Shown: positions 1 through 10,043, counted from the stretch's first letter. The stretch is 64,000 bases of DNA from Fulvivirga marina (GCF_016775155.1 NZ_JAEUGD010000042.1:558001-622000), one strand, 5' to 3'. Made by a program: numbers and translations. Notes: a model not told the origin generated them from the letters alone.

Positions 1-709
1 CCAAAAGTGATGCCATATTTTTATCTACCTCCTGATAAAAAGATAAAAGCAGCACTATGTTCTCTAAAATTATTTTTTGCTCGCCAATTTTTTCTTGCAA
101 CTCTTTGTTAGAAGGATCTTTTGCGGAGACCTGACAAGTAATGTGCATTGCCTCTAGCCAACCTCCAGTGAGTAATAGTACACTTAAATTGGCTCGGTTT
201 TGCTCTTGTAGATAGTGGTTAATACTGTTGAAGTTTTGTGTTGTGATCAGTAATAGTGAATCAAGGTTTTTGCTGTTGGTAGCCAAACGGCCTATGGTTT
301 CGATATCGAAGAACTGACCTATGCTCAAACCATCAGCAAGTTCCTTGATGGCTGTCATATAATCCAGACCATCCTGATTTTGCTCATAGATGTTAGTATA
401 GCCAAGGTCTGTACCATATATACCTAAGTTTAATGCTTTGCGGTAATTACTGTTGTACTTTGATATATTATCAGGGGAGTTTAGCAGGTTTTTGTCATAT
501 TTCGTGCCTGATTCCCGTAGCAATACCGATATCTCTAATGGAGATGGGATTTGCTGAATGATGCTGCTGATTACTTCTTCTGAGATGGCAGGGCCTTCAA
601 TTTTCGCTGAATCCAAGCTCTCCAGAAACGCTTTTTCATCTGGTTTTTTACTTGAATCACAAGCAGATATTATTAAAATCAGCAATAAACTGAATGATAA
701 AATCCTCAT
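1..709 (-). CDS. Lipoprotein of unknown function, C-terminus beyond the window
   Basis: An open minus-strand frame of 236 codons runs from an ATG at 709 to the left edge, so the C-terminus is missing. The N-terminus has a hydrophobic core followed by LIISAC, a lipobox with the acylated Cys at residue 17, so the mature protein should be membrane-anchored in the envelope. The rest is helical and polar with no catalytic motif I recognise. It lies 79 bases downstream of the ABC transporter fusion on the same strand and may be the last gene of that signalling block. The lipoprotein call is good; the function is unknown. Confidence 0.75.
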   Translation of the reverse strand, partial: MRILSFSLLLILIISACDSSKKPDEKAFLESLDSAKIEGPAISEEVISSIIQQIPSPLEISVLLRESGTKYDKNLLNSPDNISKYNSNYRKALNLGIYGTDLGYTNIYEQNQDGLDYMTAIKELADGLSIGQFFDIETIGRLATNSKNLDSLLLITTQNFNSINHYLQEQNRANLSVLLLTGGWLEAMHITCQVSAKDPSNKELQEKIGEQKIILENIVLLLSFYQEVDKNMASLL

Positions 710-788
710 AGGTAAAACATTAAAAAGTGATAAACAAAATTATAAATTCCTTTATCTATTACAAACCATAACCTGTTTTTCGGATAAG

Positions 789-3700
789 TTATACTTCTCC
801 CTTACGCCCAAATTTAATTTTGCCAAAAGCTGAGATACCTTTTTTGAGCAATTCAAAGTAGAGTGTAAAATAGAGAATTAATGTCATTATCCAAATTACT
901 ATAATATTAAAATAATATGTATCCACATAACTTCCTAATAAGTACTTCTTTGGCGCAAAAAAATGCGTTCTGTAATCCAGTAAGTGTTCAGGTTTATCAG
1001 GGTCATTGTATATAGGGTTGATTTGCTGTATCAATTTCCCCTGATATTCTATGATCCTGTCCTTTTCATTGATGTTCATTACAAGATCAGCCAGACTTTC
1101 ATTGTGGTACTTGTTTTTGTACTCATTGAGGTTGTAGTCGTACTCTTTGTTATTCTCAAAGGAGTATACCATATTGTCTCGTATGGCAACAGTTTTGTTA
1201 TAAACATCTTGGTAATGTGCTTTAAACTTACCAAAGTACTGCTCCAGTTGAGTAGCTTTTTCTTTGTTGAAATTGCCAATGGTCAGGTCATTAATAACAT
1301 CAATATTTTCGAGCCCTTCTCTATAAGGTTCGTCGGATAGCTCCTGACTTATGATAGATAAATCTTTGCCAACAATAGCTTTTATTGAATCATTGTCACT
1401 TTCGAAGTGGTCAGCAGCGTAACTCAGCCGTTTTTTTAAGTCTTCTACGATATAGGATGACTTAAAGTCAGCATCTGCTTCTATCTTTTCCAATCCATAA
1501 TACGGCTTTTCATATGAGTTATGCTTAAATTGTTCAACGGCTAAAGCCTCATATGCCCAACGTGAAGCCATAAAGTCGGCAACAATAGGTACTTTACCTT
1601 TTGTACTAATGATGTTATTTAGTTTGTCGAAACTAAATAAAAGTCCGCTTAGGATCATCTGTGGGATTAGCAACAGCGGTATCAGTACATATACGGTGAC
1701 GGCAGAGTTGAATGCACTGGAAATGTTTAGTCCTAGAACATTAGCCATGCAGGAAACCGTAAACAGTACAAGCCAGTATGAAATTGTCATTTCCCTGATC
1801 TCAAGTATCAGATTGCCAATAAGTACGAATGTGAGGGTTTGTATTGCTGAAAGAAGGAACAGAATAAATAATTTGGACATTAAATAGCTGTTCCAGCTGA
1901 GGTTAAGAAATGACTCTCTTTTTAGTATTTTTCGATCCCGTATTATTTCTTCGGCACTTACCGTTAGTCCCATAAACAGGGCTACAATTATGCTCATAAG
2001 CATAAAAGCAGGTATATTCTCGTTGAATCTGAAAAGGTACTCATCTCCATATGGTGAGCTTTTATACCTTATGATAAATGCCAAGATAAACGCTAATAGG
2101 GGAGCTTCCAGTAAGTTAATAAGCAGATACTGCTTATTACTTATTTTACTTAGCATGTCACGGGTGGTGAATATTACCGCCTGCTTTATTTTATTTGGAA
2201 TATCTAGAGAATGTGGAGGTTCTTCATTTACATCTTCAACTTTTTCAATACTGAAGTTTTTCTTGAAGCTTTCATTCCACTGCTGAGGGTTGATTTTCCT
2301 TTTATTCGTAAGCTGACCATATTCATCAACTACCTTAGCCTCAATAATATTAAAAATCTGTTCAGGGTTAACATTTCCGCACGTTTCGCACTGTCCCCTT
2401 TGACTATCAACTTGGTTGGTTGCCTTTTTGAAATATGTAATTGCTTCAACAGGGTTTCCATAGAATACAGGATACCCTCCGGTGTCCATCATATACATTT
2501 TGTCAAACATTTTATAAATGTCTGATGATGGCTGGTGGATAACCACAAATATTAGTTTTCCTTTTAGGGAAAGCTCTTTCAGAAGGTCAATAACATTTTC
2601 AGAATCTCGTGATGAAAGGCCGGATGTAGGCTCATCAACAAAGAGTATTGCTGGCTCTCGTATCAGTTCAAGTGCAATATTCAACCTTTTTCGTTGACCA
2701 CCGCTAATAGTTTTGTCCAGAACACTACCTACTTTAAGGTCTTTGCGCTGGTCAAGTCCCAGGCTTTCAAGTACGTCAAGAACTCTTTTACTTAACTCTT
2801 CTTCAGAATATGTGGCAAAGCACAGCTTCGCATTGTAGTAGAGGTTTTCATATACTGTTAGTTCTTCTATCAGGAGGTCATCCTGCGAAACATACCCAAT
2901 TACGCCATGTATACTTTCCTCTTCTTCATGGATATCGAATCCATTGATCTTAATACTTCCTTTTGAAGGTTTTTCGATACCTGCCAGCACATTGAGGAGG
3001 GTAGTTTTTCCAGCTCCACTGGCACCCATTATGCCGATGAGTTTACCTGGTCCCTCAGCTATTCTAACGTCTCTAAGGCCAAGGGCACCATTCGGAAAGC
3101 GAAACTCTTCAATTTCAGCATTGAATGAGAGTTTTGTAGTGTTAAATTCTTCGTTAAAAAGCGAAATTAGGTCGCTGTAGTATAATGCAGCCCCTTGTGG
3201 GGTTTTAATTGTACTTCCGTGGGAGAATAGGTAGACTCTGTTTTTAAGCATGATAAAACCGTTGAGTACGATTTCATCTTTGCCTAGATATTTGGTGAAA
3301 TACATGTCAACACTCTTAACTCTTAGAAAGATGAGGTCGCCATGTATTTCAGATTGAAGGTGTTTAGCTTCACTATCACCGCCATTGTTTTCATTGCTAT
3401 TAATGAGCAACAGATCGTTGAAGTTAAGCTCTTTTATATCTTGTTGAATAACAAAGCTTTCGATTAGCTTGTATTCATCTTTAACTATATTAAATACGGT
3501 ACTAATTGTATCTATGATCTCCATTCTTTGAGGGGTGAAGTTCTGGTCAGAACCTACCAACTCAAGAATTTTGATGAGTACAACAACCTTTTGTTTTTGA
3601 GTAAGGGTTTTATTGATCTTCTTGCAAAGGCCGAGGGTTTTTACCGAATCTCTTACCGATGTAAGTTTACGCTTTTTTGTTGTTTTTTCTTCTCCGGAAT

Positions 3701-3893
3701 CATCATCTTTAGAATCTTGGTTATATCCGGAAAATTTATCATAAAGCTCCAGGTATTCTTTAACAGAATCCTGATCTAACTCCTGCTTAAAGAAACTGAT
3801 AACAAACTGTCTTTCTTTCTCAGTAACGCCACCATCTTGCTTAGTAATAATAGCAAATAACTGTGTCAGTGCTTTAAGTATTTCCTCACTCAT
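789..3893 (-). CDS. TerB-like / ABCG-type ABC transporter fusion (ATPase plus permease)
   Basis: This 1034-residue half-transporter carries ATPase and permease in one chain, as in ABCG/White-type exporters. Residues 1-155 look like a TerB/DjlA-type helical domain, and residues about 180-245 form a beta-rich linker. The ATPase has Walker A GASGAGKTT (about 290-298), Q-loop YVSQDD (334), signature ISGGQRKR (396) and Walker B LFVDEPTSGLS (417). A CETCGN cysteine pair lies near 507. The ABC2-type membrane part starts near 600 and holds the characteristic EEIIRDRKILKRE loop. About 190 residues lie between the last helices, probably outside the membrane. The substrate is unknown. It lies 51 bases after the SiaC-like gene, which suggests control by that switch (inference). 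Confidence 0.88.
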   Translation of the reverse strand: MSEEILKALTQLFAIITKQDGGVTEKERQFVISFFKQELDQDSVKEYLELYDKFSGYNQDSKDDDSGEEKTTKKRKLTSVRDSVKTLGLCKKINKTLTQKQKVVVLIKILELVGSDQNFTPQRMEIIDTISTVFNIVKDEYKLIESFVIQQDIKELNFNDLLLINSNENNGGDSEAKHLQSEIHGDLIFLRVKSVDMYFTKYLGKDEIVLNGFIMLKNRVYLFSHGSTIKTPQGAALYYSDLISLFNEEFNTTKLSFNAEIEEFRFPNGALGLRDVRIAEGPGKLIGIMGASGAGKTTLLNVLAGIEKPSKGSIKINGFDIHEEEESIHGVIGYVSQDDLLIEELTVYENLYYNAKLCFATYSEEELSKRVLDVLESLGLDQRKDLKVGSVLDKTISGGQRKRLNIALELIREPAILFVDEPTSGLSSRDSENVIDLLKELSLKGKLIFVVIHQPSSDIYKMFDKMYMMDTGGYPVFYGNPVEAITYFKKATNQVDSQRGQCETCGNVNPEQIFNIIEAKVVDEYGQLTNKRKINPQQWNESFKKNFSIEKVEDVNEEPPHSLDIPNKIKQAVIFTTRDMLSKISNKQYLLINLLEAPLLAFILAFIIRYKSSPYGDEYLFRFNENIPAFMLMSIIVALFMGLTVSAEEIIRDRKILKRESFLNLSWNSYLMSKLFILFLLSAIQTLTFVLIGNLILEIREMTISYWLVLFTVSCMANVLGLNISSAFNSAVTVYVLIPLLLIPQMILSGLLFSFDKLNNIISTKGKVPIVADFMASRWAYEALAVEQFKHNSYEKPYYGLEKIEADADFKSSYIVEDLKKRLSYAADHFESDNDSIKAIVGKDLSIISQELSDEPYREGLENIDVINDLTIGNFNKEKATQLEQYFGKFKAHYQDVYNKTVAIRDNMVYSFENNKEYDYNLNEYKNKYHNESLADLVMNINEKDRIIEYQGKLIQQINPIYNDPDKPEHLLDYRTHFFAPKKYLLGSYVDTYYFNIIVIWIMTLILYFTLYFELLKKGISAFGKIKFGRKGEV

Positions 3894-3944
3894 AGGTTAG
3901 TTCCCTATACTTAATTATTAGTTTAAAAAATTAGGAACGGGATA

Positions 3945-4307
3945 TTAATAAGTTTTGAATTCGAATGGAATTTCAACTAGTTCAGAAAATTCCTCTCCGG
4001 CTTCTTCCATATCCTCGTCATCTTCATGAAAGTACCATAGAATATTTACACCATCAATGTCTTCAAGAGCTGATAGAACATCTAATATTAGCTTTGAAGA
4101 AGCAGTGTTGAAGTATTCTAGTTTGAACATGAAGTCCGTATTTCCATTTGGGGCTTTAGAGTACTCTTCAATCCAGTCGAGAACTGGCTGATAAAATTCA
4201 GCAGAATCTTCAGGAAGAGATCTTCCGGAGATTTCAAAGATGCCATTTCCTTTATCCAGTATGATTTTCGGGGTATCTTCAGTGCCTTCTAAATTAAGTA
4301 TTTCCAT
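3945..4307 (-). CDS. siaC: SiaC-like regulatory phosphoprotein (DUF1987 family)
   Basis: The 120-residue acidic protein matches the SiaC/DUF1987 family, single-domain proteins that resemble anti-sigma-factor antagonists. The central motif EYFNTASSK places a threonine at residue 68, the number of the phosphorylated Thr in Pseudomonas aeruginosa SiaC (established for that protein, inferred here). In Pseudomonas, SiaB phosphorylates SiaC, SiaA removes the phosphate, and unphosphorylated SiaC activates the diguanylate cyclase SiaD. The kinase and phosphatase homologues lie directly upstream here, but no cyclase is present. The gene is 37 bases from siaB. The symbol is by family only. Confidence 0.85.
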   Translation of the reverse strand: MEILNLEGTEDTPKIILDKGNGIFEISGRSLPEDSAEFYQPVLDWIEEYSKAPNGNTDFMFKLEYFNTASSKLILDVLSALEDIDGVNILWYFHEDDEDMEEAGEEFSELVEIPFEFKTY

Positions 4308-4344
4308 TTTATGTTAATTTAAAAAATAGTGATTCAGTATGATT

Positions 4345-4875
4345 TTAAACTCTAGCAATTGAGGATTTTAGGCAAAAGAACGAATCTCCGTCTTCCATGT
4401 CAAGAAACTCATATTCTAGTTTTCTTCCAGATTTTCTGGCCATATCTACGAAGCCAAGGCCAGCTCCTCCTTTATCAGAGATTTCAGTGTTCTTAATTAT
4501 ATCTTTATATAAGGTCTTTAAGCCGTCTTTGTCAAGGCTATTGATCTGATCTAGTTTGCTTTTTAACCCATCTACTTTATCACGTTTGATCGGGTTACCA
4601 GACACAATGATGTATTCGTTATCCTGCTTACCTATCATGAATACAGCAGAATGATTGTGTTCAACGTCATCAGCATGCTTAACTATGTTTTGAAGGCATT
4701 CTACCATTACGTTAAAAACCTTACGCTTAATACTGGACTCCTCACCAGATGAATCCATATTTCTTTCAGCCATGGCTAATACTGATTTTGTAATTTCCTG
4801 GGTAAATTCACCTTCATAAACCAAGATGAGGTTTTGCTCCAACATGGTTTGGTGTAAGTCGAAAATATACTTCAT
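4345..4875 (-). CDS. siaB: SiaB-like protein kinase (GHKL/HATPase fold)
   Basis: The 176-residue soluble protein has an ATP-binding GHKL fold without a dimerisation or His domain. The N-box is VECLQNIVKHA (about 58-68, with Glu59 and Asn63) and the G-rich lid is DKGGAGLGFVDMA (134-146). This is the layout of SiaB, the kinase that phosphorylates SiaC on threonine. It sits between the PP2C phosphatase and the SiaC homologue, as expected for a partner switch. Anti-sigma kinases such as RsbW share the fold, but no sigma factor gene is nearby. The start ATG at 4875 has no in-frame competitor close by. Confidence 0.82.
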   Translation of the reverse strand: MKYIFDLHQTMLEQNLILVYEGEFTQEITKSVLAMAERNMDSSGEESSIKRKVFNVMVECLQNIVKHADDVEHNHSAVFMIGKQDNEYIIVSGNPIKRDKVDGLKSKLDQINSLDKDGLKTLYKDIIKNTEISDKGGAGLGFVDMARKSGRKLEYEFLDMEDGDSFFCLKSSIARV

Positions 4876-4982
4876 AAGTCGTTATATGTTTATTCTTATT
4901 GCCGATTAATTGTTTGTGTCATTTTTCAGTCAAGCCTGTGACCATAATTTCCCCCCAAAATAGTACTTTTAATCTATAAGTT

Positions 4983-7900
4983 CTAAAATTTTATACCGAT
5001 TAATAGCACATCGTCCGTTTGCTTTTCATCCGCCTTCCAATCTTCCCACTCTCTGTCAAAGTCCTTAAAGGCCTCTTTCATTGGCTTGTGATGTATTTTG
5101 GTAACTAATTCTCTTAAACGTTTAGGGCCAAACTTTCTGTTGTTAGGACCTCCAAACTGATCAGGGAATCCGTCAGAGCAGAAGTAAATAGAATCCCCTT
5201 TGGAAAGCGTCATTTGATAATTGGTGAAATTAGTCTGGTTCTTATAAATACCGCCACCAATAGCAAACTTGTTGCCTTTGATTTCCTCAAGCTCTCCTTG
5301 TTTTACGACATAAAGTGGACGGTGTGCACCTGCATATTCTACTTTTTGTGAATCGGTATTTATTTTACAAAGTGCTATATCCATACCGTCTTTGGTTTTT
5401 GAGTCGTCCTGATCTTGTCTCAAAGTGGTTGTCACTCCTTCATCCAGTTGGTCAAGAATGATTCCCGGATCGGATATTTTTCTACTGCGAACAATATCAT
5501 TTAATAGGAAGTAACCGATTAATGATAATAGAGCACCAGGTACACCATGACCGGTACAGTCAACGGCTGCCATATAAATATCATTGCCAACCTGCACATA
5601 CCATGGGAAGTCTCCACTTACCACATCTTTTGGCTTATATAGAATAAAAGAATCTGGTAAGACTTTATTGATTACAGCGGTGTTGGGCAAAATTGCATTT
5701 TGAATACGTTTGGCATAGTTAATACTGTCAGCAATTTTCTTATTCTTGTTTTGTATCTCCATCTCGATCATTTTGCGATCTGTAATGTCGTGAGATACAA
5801 CCAAAACAGACTCTAGATGATCGGCCTCATCATATTCAGGAATAGCGTTGACCTGCATCACACGATCCCCCATTTCAGAAGGGAAATCCATCTCTGTAGC
5901 AACCTTTGCGTTTGAAGCATTTACCTGTTCCACAATAGTAAGCCATGACTCCAGGATTTTTTCATTTAAGTCGGTTTCTCCTACTTTATGGTTGAGGTAA
6001 TCGATAGGTGTTTTACCAGTGTATTCTTCAATAACAGGGTTGATGTATGAGATCGTTTCGTTTTCAAGCCTGGTTATAAGGTCAGGCGAGTTTTCAGAAA
6101 GAGCCTGCATTTTACTTCTCATCCTTTGCTCTTGCTCGGCTCGTCTTCTTTCTGTAATATCGGTAGAGTTAACGATGAGACCATGAATTGCCGGGTTCGA
6201 CATGAAGTTGGTTCCCGTTGACTCCAACCAGATGTAATTACCTTCTTTAGTTAGATATTCGTACTGGATGGTTACCTGATCATCTGGGTTGGCCTTAAGC
6301 TCTTCAAACATATTTTTGAAAGCTTCAACAGCTTCAGGATGCACTTTATCAACATCGGCGGTACCCATCATTTCTTTTTGTGAGTAACCTAATATTGGTT
6401 CTACGGATGGACTTATGTACCTGATAGTTTCGTCTTCTTCGTAGATGGTGATTACCTCTGAAGCATTTTCAAGCAGTAACTGCATACGCTTTTGTGTGCG
6501 GTTTACTTCTTCGATTTGCTCTTCCAGTTTTACATTTGACTTTTGCAGCTCTTCCTGAGTTGCCTGCATTTCCTCCGCATTCTGTCTTAGGATCTCCTGC
6601 TTTTCCTGAAGCTCGGAACTCATGGCTTGAGATTCTTCAAGAAGTTTTCTGGTACGTTCGTTGACCTTAATGTTAAATACGGTTCTAGCCAGGATTAAGC
6701 TGAGCTCCTCTACAAACTTCACTTTTCCTTGATCAAACTTGCCAAAACCTGCAAATTCCAGAACACCGTATACTTTTTCATCTGTAATCAAAGGAACAAT
6801 GAGTATGCAACCAGGCCTTTGATCACCCAGAATACCGGAAGTAATGGTTACATAATCCTCAGGTATCTCTGTACGTAATACAGTATCCTTTTCTGCAGCA
6901 GCTTGACCAACAAGTCCTTCTGCAAATTTGAAGCTGACTTCAAGGTGTTTTTTGCGGTTGTAGGCATAGCTTGACATCATGGTCAGAACCATTTCGTCAA
7001 TTTCAGCTTCATCATTGATTACATAAAACGCGCCCTGTACTGCGCCAATTTTTTCTATAATATACTTGATAGTTTCGTCCCCCAACTGCTCCAGGTTATC
7101 ATGAGCTCGAAGGATTTCTCCTATTTCTGCAACACCTGTTACAATCCAGTTTCTTTGTTTATCCCTTTTTTCTGCTTCAATTAGATTATCACGCATGTTA
7201 ACTAAAGAAATACCCAAAGCATCTTCTTCACTGATAGGTTTGTAGTTTGCATCAAAGTTTCCTTCTCCAATCTGTTGGGCGAATTGTGCGGTGCCTTTTA
7301 AAGTTTGTACCAGATAATCCAGGCTAACGGCCATCATACCGATTTCATCATTTGATTTCTTTTCCACCTTTTCAGGGAGAACTCCATTGCCAACTAACTC
7401 CAGATTTTTCTTGAGATAGAGCAAAGGGTTTATAAGGTACCTTGAGAAAATCAGAGATAGCAAAGTAGCTAGTAGAACAATGATAAAGCCGATAATAAGG
7501 AAGTAGTAAAGTTGATTTTCTGATTCTGCAAATATTTCGCTGGTATTAATTTTTGCAACCAGCCCCCAATTGATGTTTGGTATATGCCTCCAGGCAGCTA
7601 CCACTTCATTTTCTTTATGATCCGTTCTTACACCATGACCAGAGCCACCTCTTGTCGCTTCCTGTACTGCTCTGCCTCTCTCGGCACCATCTTTCAAAGC
7701 TCCTACAGAAGTTAATGTGTCATTTCGTGATGTATGAAGAAAGTTAATTCTTCCGGCAAGTGTATCTATTCTTGCCAGTAATACTGAGCCTGTATGCAAA
7801 AGTCCGGTGGTATCCTGAATAATGGAGTACACCTCACTCATGTCAATTTCTATAAATAGCAGTGACTTACCGCTGGTGTGGTTAACAGGGGCGCCTGCAT

Positions 7901-8522
7901 ACATGTAGTATTTGCCATTTTCTTCATTCTTGGTGATGTTACTGAAGTAGATCTTTTGAGCAGACTGGCCTAACATGTGTCCATCTGCATCTTCCAGGTT
8001 AGAGCCCTTGCCTAATTTAGGATTGGTAGAGTAAGAAATTACGCCATTGGGCTCTGTAATATAAAGGTTTTCATAACCGTGGCTCTGTTTAACTTCATTA
8101 AGGAAGCCACTGACATCGTGATCGACTTTGGGTTCAGGTTCGAGAACTTCACCCGTATCAAAGCCTCCTGTATCGTCCATACCCATGCCAAAACCCATAG
8201 GATCTTCTTCAAATCCAATATCTGTAGCTGCCGAATCTGAATCAAAGGTAGGTTCCGGAGGAGCATTGAAAGAAGGTGAGGCTCCTTCTTTAATCGTTTT
8301 GGTCTCTTGTAGAAGTTTTAAGTTTGCTATAACATGGTCAAAATAAGCACCTATTTTGTCTGCACGGTTCTCGGCTATTACGCTTAAGCTTTTTTCATAT
8401 CGTGCTACAATGGTATCTGTTGTGAGCTTGTATGATAATAAACTAATAGCAGCAACAGCCAAAATGACTACTGTGGCTACAAGCGCCGTTATCTTTGTAC
8501 TGATCTTTAGATTTTTGAACAT
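4983..8522 (-). CDS. SiaA-like membrane sensor phosphatase (Cache-HAMP-GAF-PAS-PAS-PP2C/SpoIIE)
   Basis: This 1179-residue receptor is anchored by two helices (about 11-31 and 340-361) that flank a periplasmic Cache-type sensor. HAMP (362-415), GAF (470-620, with EGLVGQ and EIPEDYV), coiled coil (620-685), two PAS domains (690-800 and 805-920) and a C-terminal SpoIIE/PP2C phosphatase (950-1179) follow. The metal-binding motifs are VVSGDFPWY (near 970), VDCTGHG, SDGFPDQFGG and QTDDVLLIG. Pro replaces the more usual Tyr or Trp after SGDF. Residues about 84-133 are a low-complexity Gly/Asp/Pro/Met insertion in the sensor. Its likely substrate is the SiaC-like protein encoded two genes downstream (inference). 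It is much longer than Pseudomonas SiaA. Confidence 0.88.
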   Translation of the reverse strand: MFKNLKISTKITALVATVVILAVAAISLLSYKLTTDTIVARYEKSLSVIAENRADKIGAYFDHVIANLKLLQETKTIKEGASPSFNAPPEPTFDSDSAATDIGFEEDPMGFGMGMDDTGGFDTGEVLEPEPKVDHDVSGFLNEVKQSHGYENLYITEPNGVISYSTNPKLGKGSNLEDADGHMLGQSAQKIYFSNITKNEENGKYYMYAGAPVNHTSGKSLLFIEIDMSEVYSIIQDTTGLLHTGSVLLARIDTLAGRINFLHTSRNDTLTSVGALKDGAERGRAVQEATRGGSGHGVRTDHKENEVVAAWRHIPNINWGLVAKINTSEIFAESENQLYYFLIIGFIIVLLATLLSLIFSRYLINPLLYLKKNLELVGNGVLPEKVEKKSNDEIGMMAVSLDYLVQTLKGTAQFAQQIGEGNFDANYKPISEEDALGISLVNMRDNLIEAEKRDKQRNWIVTGVAEIGEILRAHDNLEQLGDETIKYIIEKIGAVQGAFYVINDEAEIDEMVLTMMSSYAYNRKKHLEVSFKFAEGLVGQAAAEKDTVLRTEIPEDYVTITSGILGDQRPGCILIVPLITDEKVYGVLEFAGFGKFDQGKVKFVEELSLILARTVFNIKVNERTRKLLEESQAMSSELQEKQEILRQNAEEMQATQEELQKSNVKLEEQIEEVNRTQKRMQLLLENASEVITIYEEDETIRYISPSVEPILGYSQKEMMGTADVDKVHPEAVEAFKNMFEELKANPDDQVTIQYEYLTKEGNYIWLESTGTNFMSNPAIHGLIVNSTDITERRRAEQEQRMRSKMQALSENSPDLITRLENETISYINPVIEEYTGKTPIDYLNHKVGETDLNEKILESWLTIVEQVNASNAKVATEMDFPSEMGDRVMQVNAIPEYDEADHLESVLVVSHDITDRKMIEMEIQNKNKKIADSINYAKRIQNAILPNTAVINKVLPDSFILYKPKDVVSGDFPWYVQVGNDIYMAAVDCTGHGVPGALLSLIGYFLLNDIVRSRKISDPGIILDQLDEGVTTTLRQDQDDSKTKDGMDIALCKINTDSQKVEYAGAHRPLYVVKQGELEEIKGNKFAIGGGIYKNQTNFTNYQMTLSKGDSIYFCSDGFPDQFGGPNNRKFGPKRLRELVTKIHHKPMKEAFKDFDREWEDWKADEKQTDDVLLIGIKF

Positions 8523-8570
8523 AAATTTTCAATATGTTTTTACGCCTCAATTTTTTCTTTTAGGGATACC

Positions 8571-9428
8571 TTATTCTCCCCCTTTTTTATTCAAATCACC
8601 CTCTTTAACCTCTTTGGTATCAGCGGTCTTTTTCGTGGTTTTAGCTGTACCAAACAGTTTCTGTGTCAATTGTTTGAAGGCTGCAGCCACCATTTCCGCA
8701 TCAGCTTTTCCCAGATTGGTAAAGGAAGCAATTTCTACCACGCCATATAGTGAGTCCCCGTTTTTCACAGGAACAACCAATAAATGGGTTGGTGTAGCGC
8801 TGCCCAAGCCGGAAACTATTTTTACATAGCCTTCTGGGATATCATCAATAATAAGTGTTTTTTCTTCAAGTGCTACCTGTCCCACAAGCCCTTCTCCATA
8901 TTCGAATTTAATCGTTTCAGACTCTCCAAGAATCAGGGCATATGATGCTTGCATTTCAACTATTCGCTTATCACCTTCTTTAGAGGTGGTGTAAAAAGCA
9001 CCAATTCCAGCGTCTAAATGCTTGCACAAATGTGTTAATATCTCTTTTGCCAGCTTATCTTTATCTGATTCACTGGCAATTATATCTTTTACAGCACTGA
9101 TGTCAAGAGTATGACTGTTTATGTTCTCCTCATCTTCTTTGCTTGATTGCTCGCTTGCTGATTTCTTCTTTTCAACATAGATAACTTCTGAGCTTTTCTT
9201 GTTGAGAGAGGTTGCCAGTGCAGCCATGCCTACAATCATGGTTATACCAACAACTACATATAGTTTCACGAATACGAAGCCTGTAGCTTTGAGGTCTCCT
9301 GCACTTAATACCTGACTACCATAGACCAGATCGTCAGGTAATTGGAATAGCTCATACGCTGTGAAAATCATACATGCTGAATATATAGCAATCAGAACAA
9401 TGCTTAATTTTCTATATTCGAACTTCAT
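8571..9428 (-). CDS. Membrane-anchored GAF-domain protein
   Basis: The 285-residue protein has two N-terminal membrane helices (about 8-25 and 52-72), a charged Lys/Ser/Glu-rich linker and one GAF domain (110-265). The GAF has GEGLVGQVALEEKT and DIPEGYVKIVSG, closely like the GAF domains of the phosphatase 48 bases downstream and the sensor at 10971-13313. There is no output domain, so it may bind a ligand or redox signal and act on its partners. The C-terminus is a Lys/Thr-rich tail. It is 6 bases from cheB and clearly in the same transcript. Its function is unassigned. Confidence 0.8.
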   Translation of the reverse strand: MKFEYRKLSIVLIAIYSACMIFTAYELFQLPDDLVYGSQVLSAGDLKATGFVFVKLYVVVGITMIVGMAALATSLNKKSSEVIYVEKKKSASEQSSKEDEENINSHTLDISAVKDIIASESDKDKLAKEILTHLCKHLDAGIGAFYTTSKEGDKRIVEMQASYALILGESETIKFEYGEGLVGQVALEEKTLIIDDIPEGYVKIVSGLGSATPTHLLVVPVKNGDSLYGVVEIASFTNLGKADAEMVAAAFKQLTQKLFGTAKTTKKTADTKEVKEGDLNKKGGE

Positions 9429-9434
9429 CCTAAT

Positions 9435-10034
9435 CTATTTATATTGTTTGTTTAATTCAGTAAAAAATTCTACTATTTCATCCACCTTCAATACATAATC
9501 AATGGCGGTGGCATTAATAGCAGCATTAGGCATTGTGTCTATCATGCATTCTTTAGGATCCTGAACAATGGTAAGGCCTCCTCTATCTTTGATATATTTC
9601 ATGCCTAAGCCTCCATCACGATTAGCACCAGATAGTAAGATGCCGATCAGCTTATCTCTATAAACATATGCGGCAGTGCCCAAAGTTAGGTCTATTGCTG
9701 GTCTGGAATTATTGATCATTTCTTCAGTAGAAAGACTAAAATAATGACCAAGCTCAACACACAAATGATAATTGGCAGGTGCGAGATAGACCTTGCCTTT
9801 TTTTATACCCTCTTTATCATACGGCTCAGTTACTTCCATTATACTTTTGATCGACAATGCTTCTACAAAACCATTTCTCACATGTTTGAGTCGATGCAAA
9901 CACATGATAATAGGCAAAGGAAAGTCTGGAGGTAAATGCGAAAGTATCTTTACAATTCCCTGAAAACTCCCCGCCGATCCGCCAATTACTACGGCTTTAT
10001 ATTTGTTATTTAATGTAAAACGGCTCATTCCCAT
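9435..10034 (-). CDS. cheB: CheB-type protein-glutamate methylesterase without receiver domain
   Basis: The 199-residue protein is only the catalytic CheB domain. It has the catalytic Ser in VIGGSAGS (about 18-22), the catalytic His in MCLHRLKH, and the catalytic Asp region LLSGANRDGGLGMKYI. Canonical CheB removes methyl groups from receptor glutamates and is switched on by an N-terminal receiver, which is absent here, so control must come another way. It lies 9 bases after cheR. No methyl-accepting chemotaxis receptor gene is in the window, so the substrate may be the coiled-coil sensors of this block (inference). Confidence 0.9.
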   Translation of the reverse strand: MGMSRFTLNNKYKAVVIGGSAGSFQGIVKILSHLPPDFPLPIIMCLHRLKHVRNGFVEALSIKSIMEVTEPYDKEGIKKGKVYLAPANYHLCVELGHYFSLSTEEMINNSRPAIDLTLGTAAYVYRDKLIGILLSGANRDGGLGMKYIKDRGGLTIVQDPKECMIDTMPNAAINATAIDYVLKVDEIVEFFTELNKQYK

Positions 10035-10043
10035 TCAGCTACC

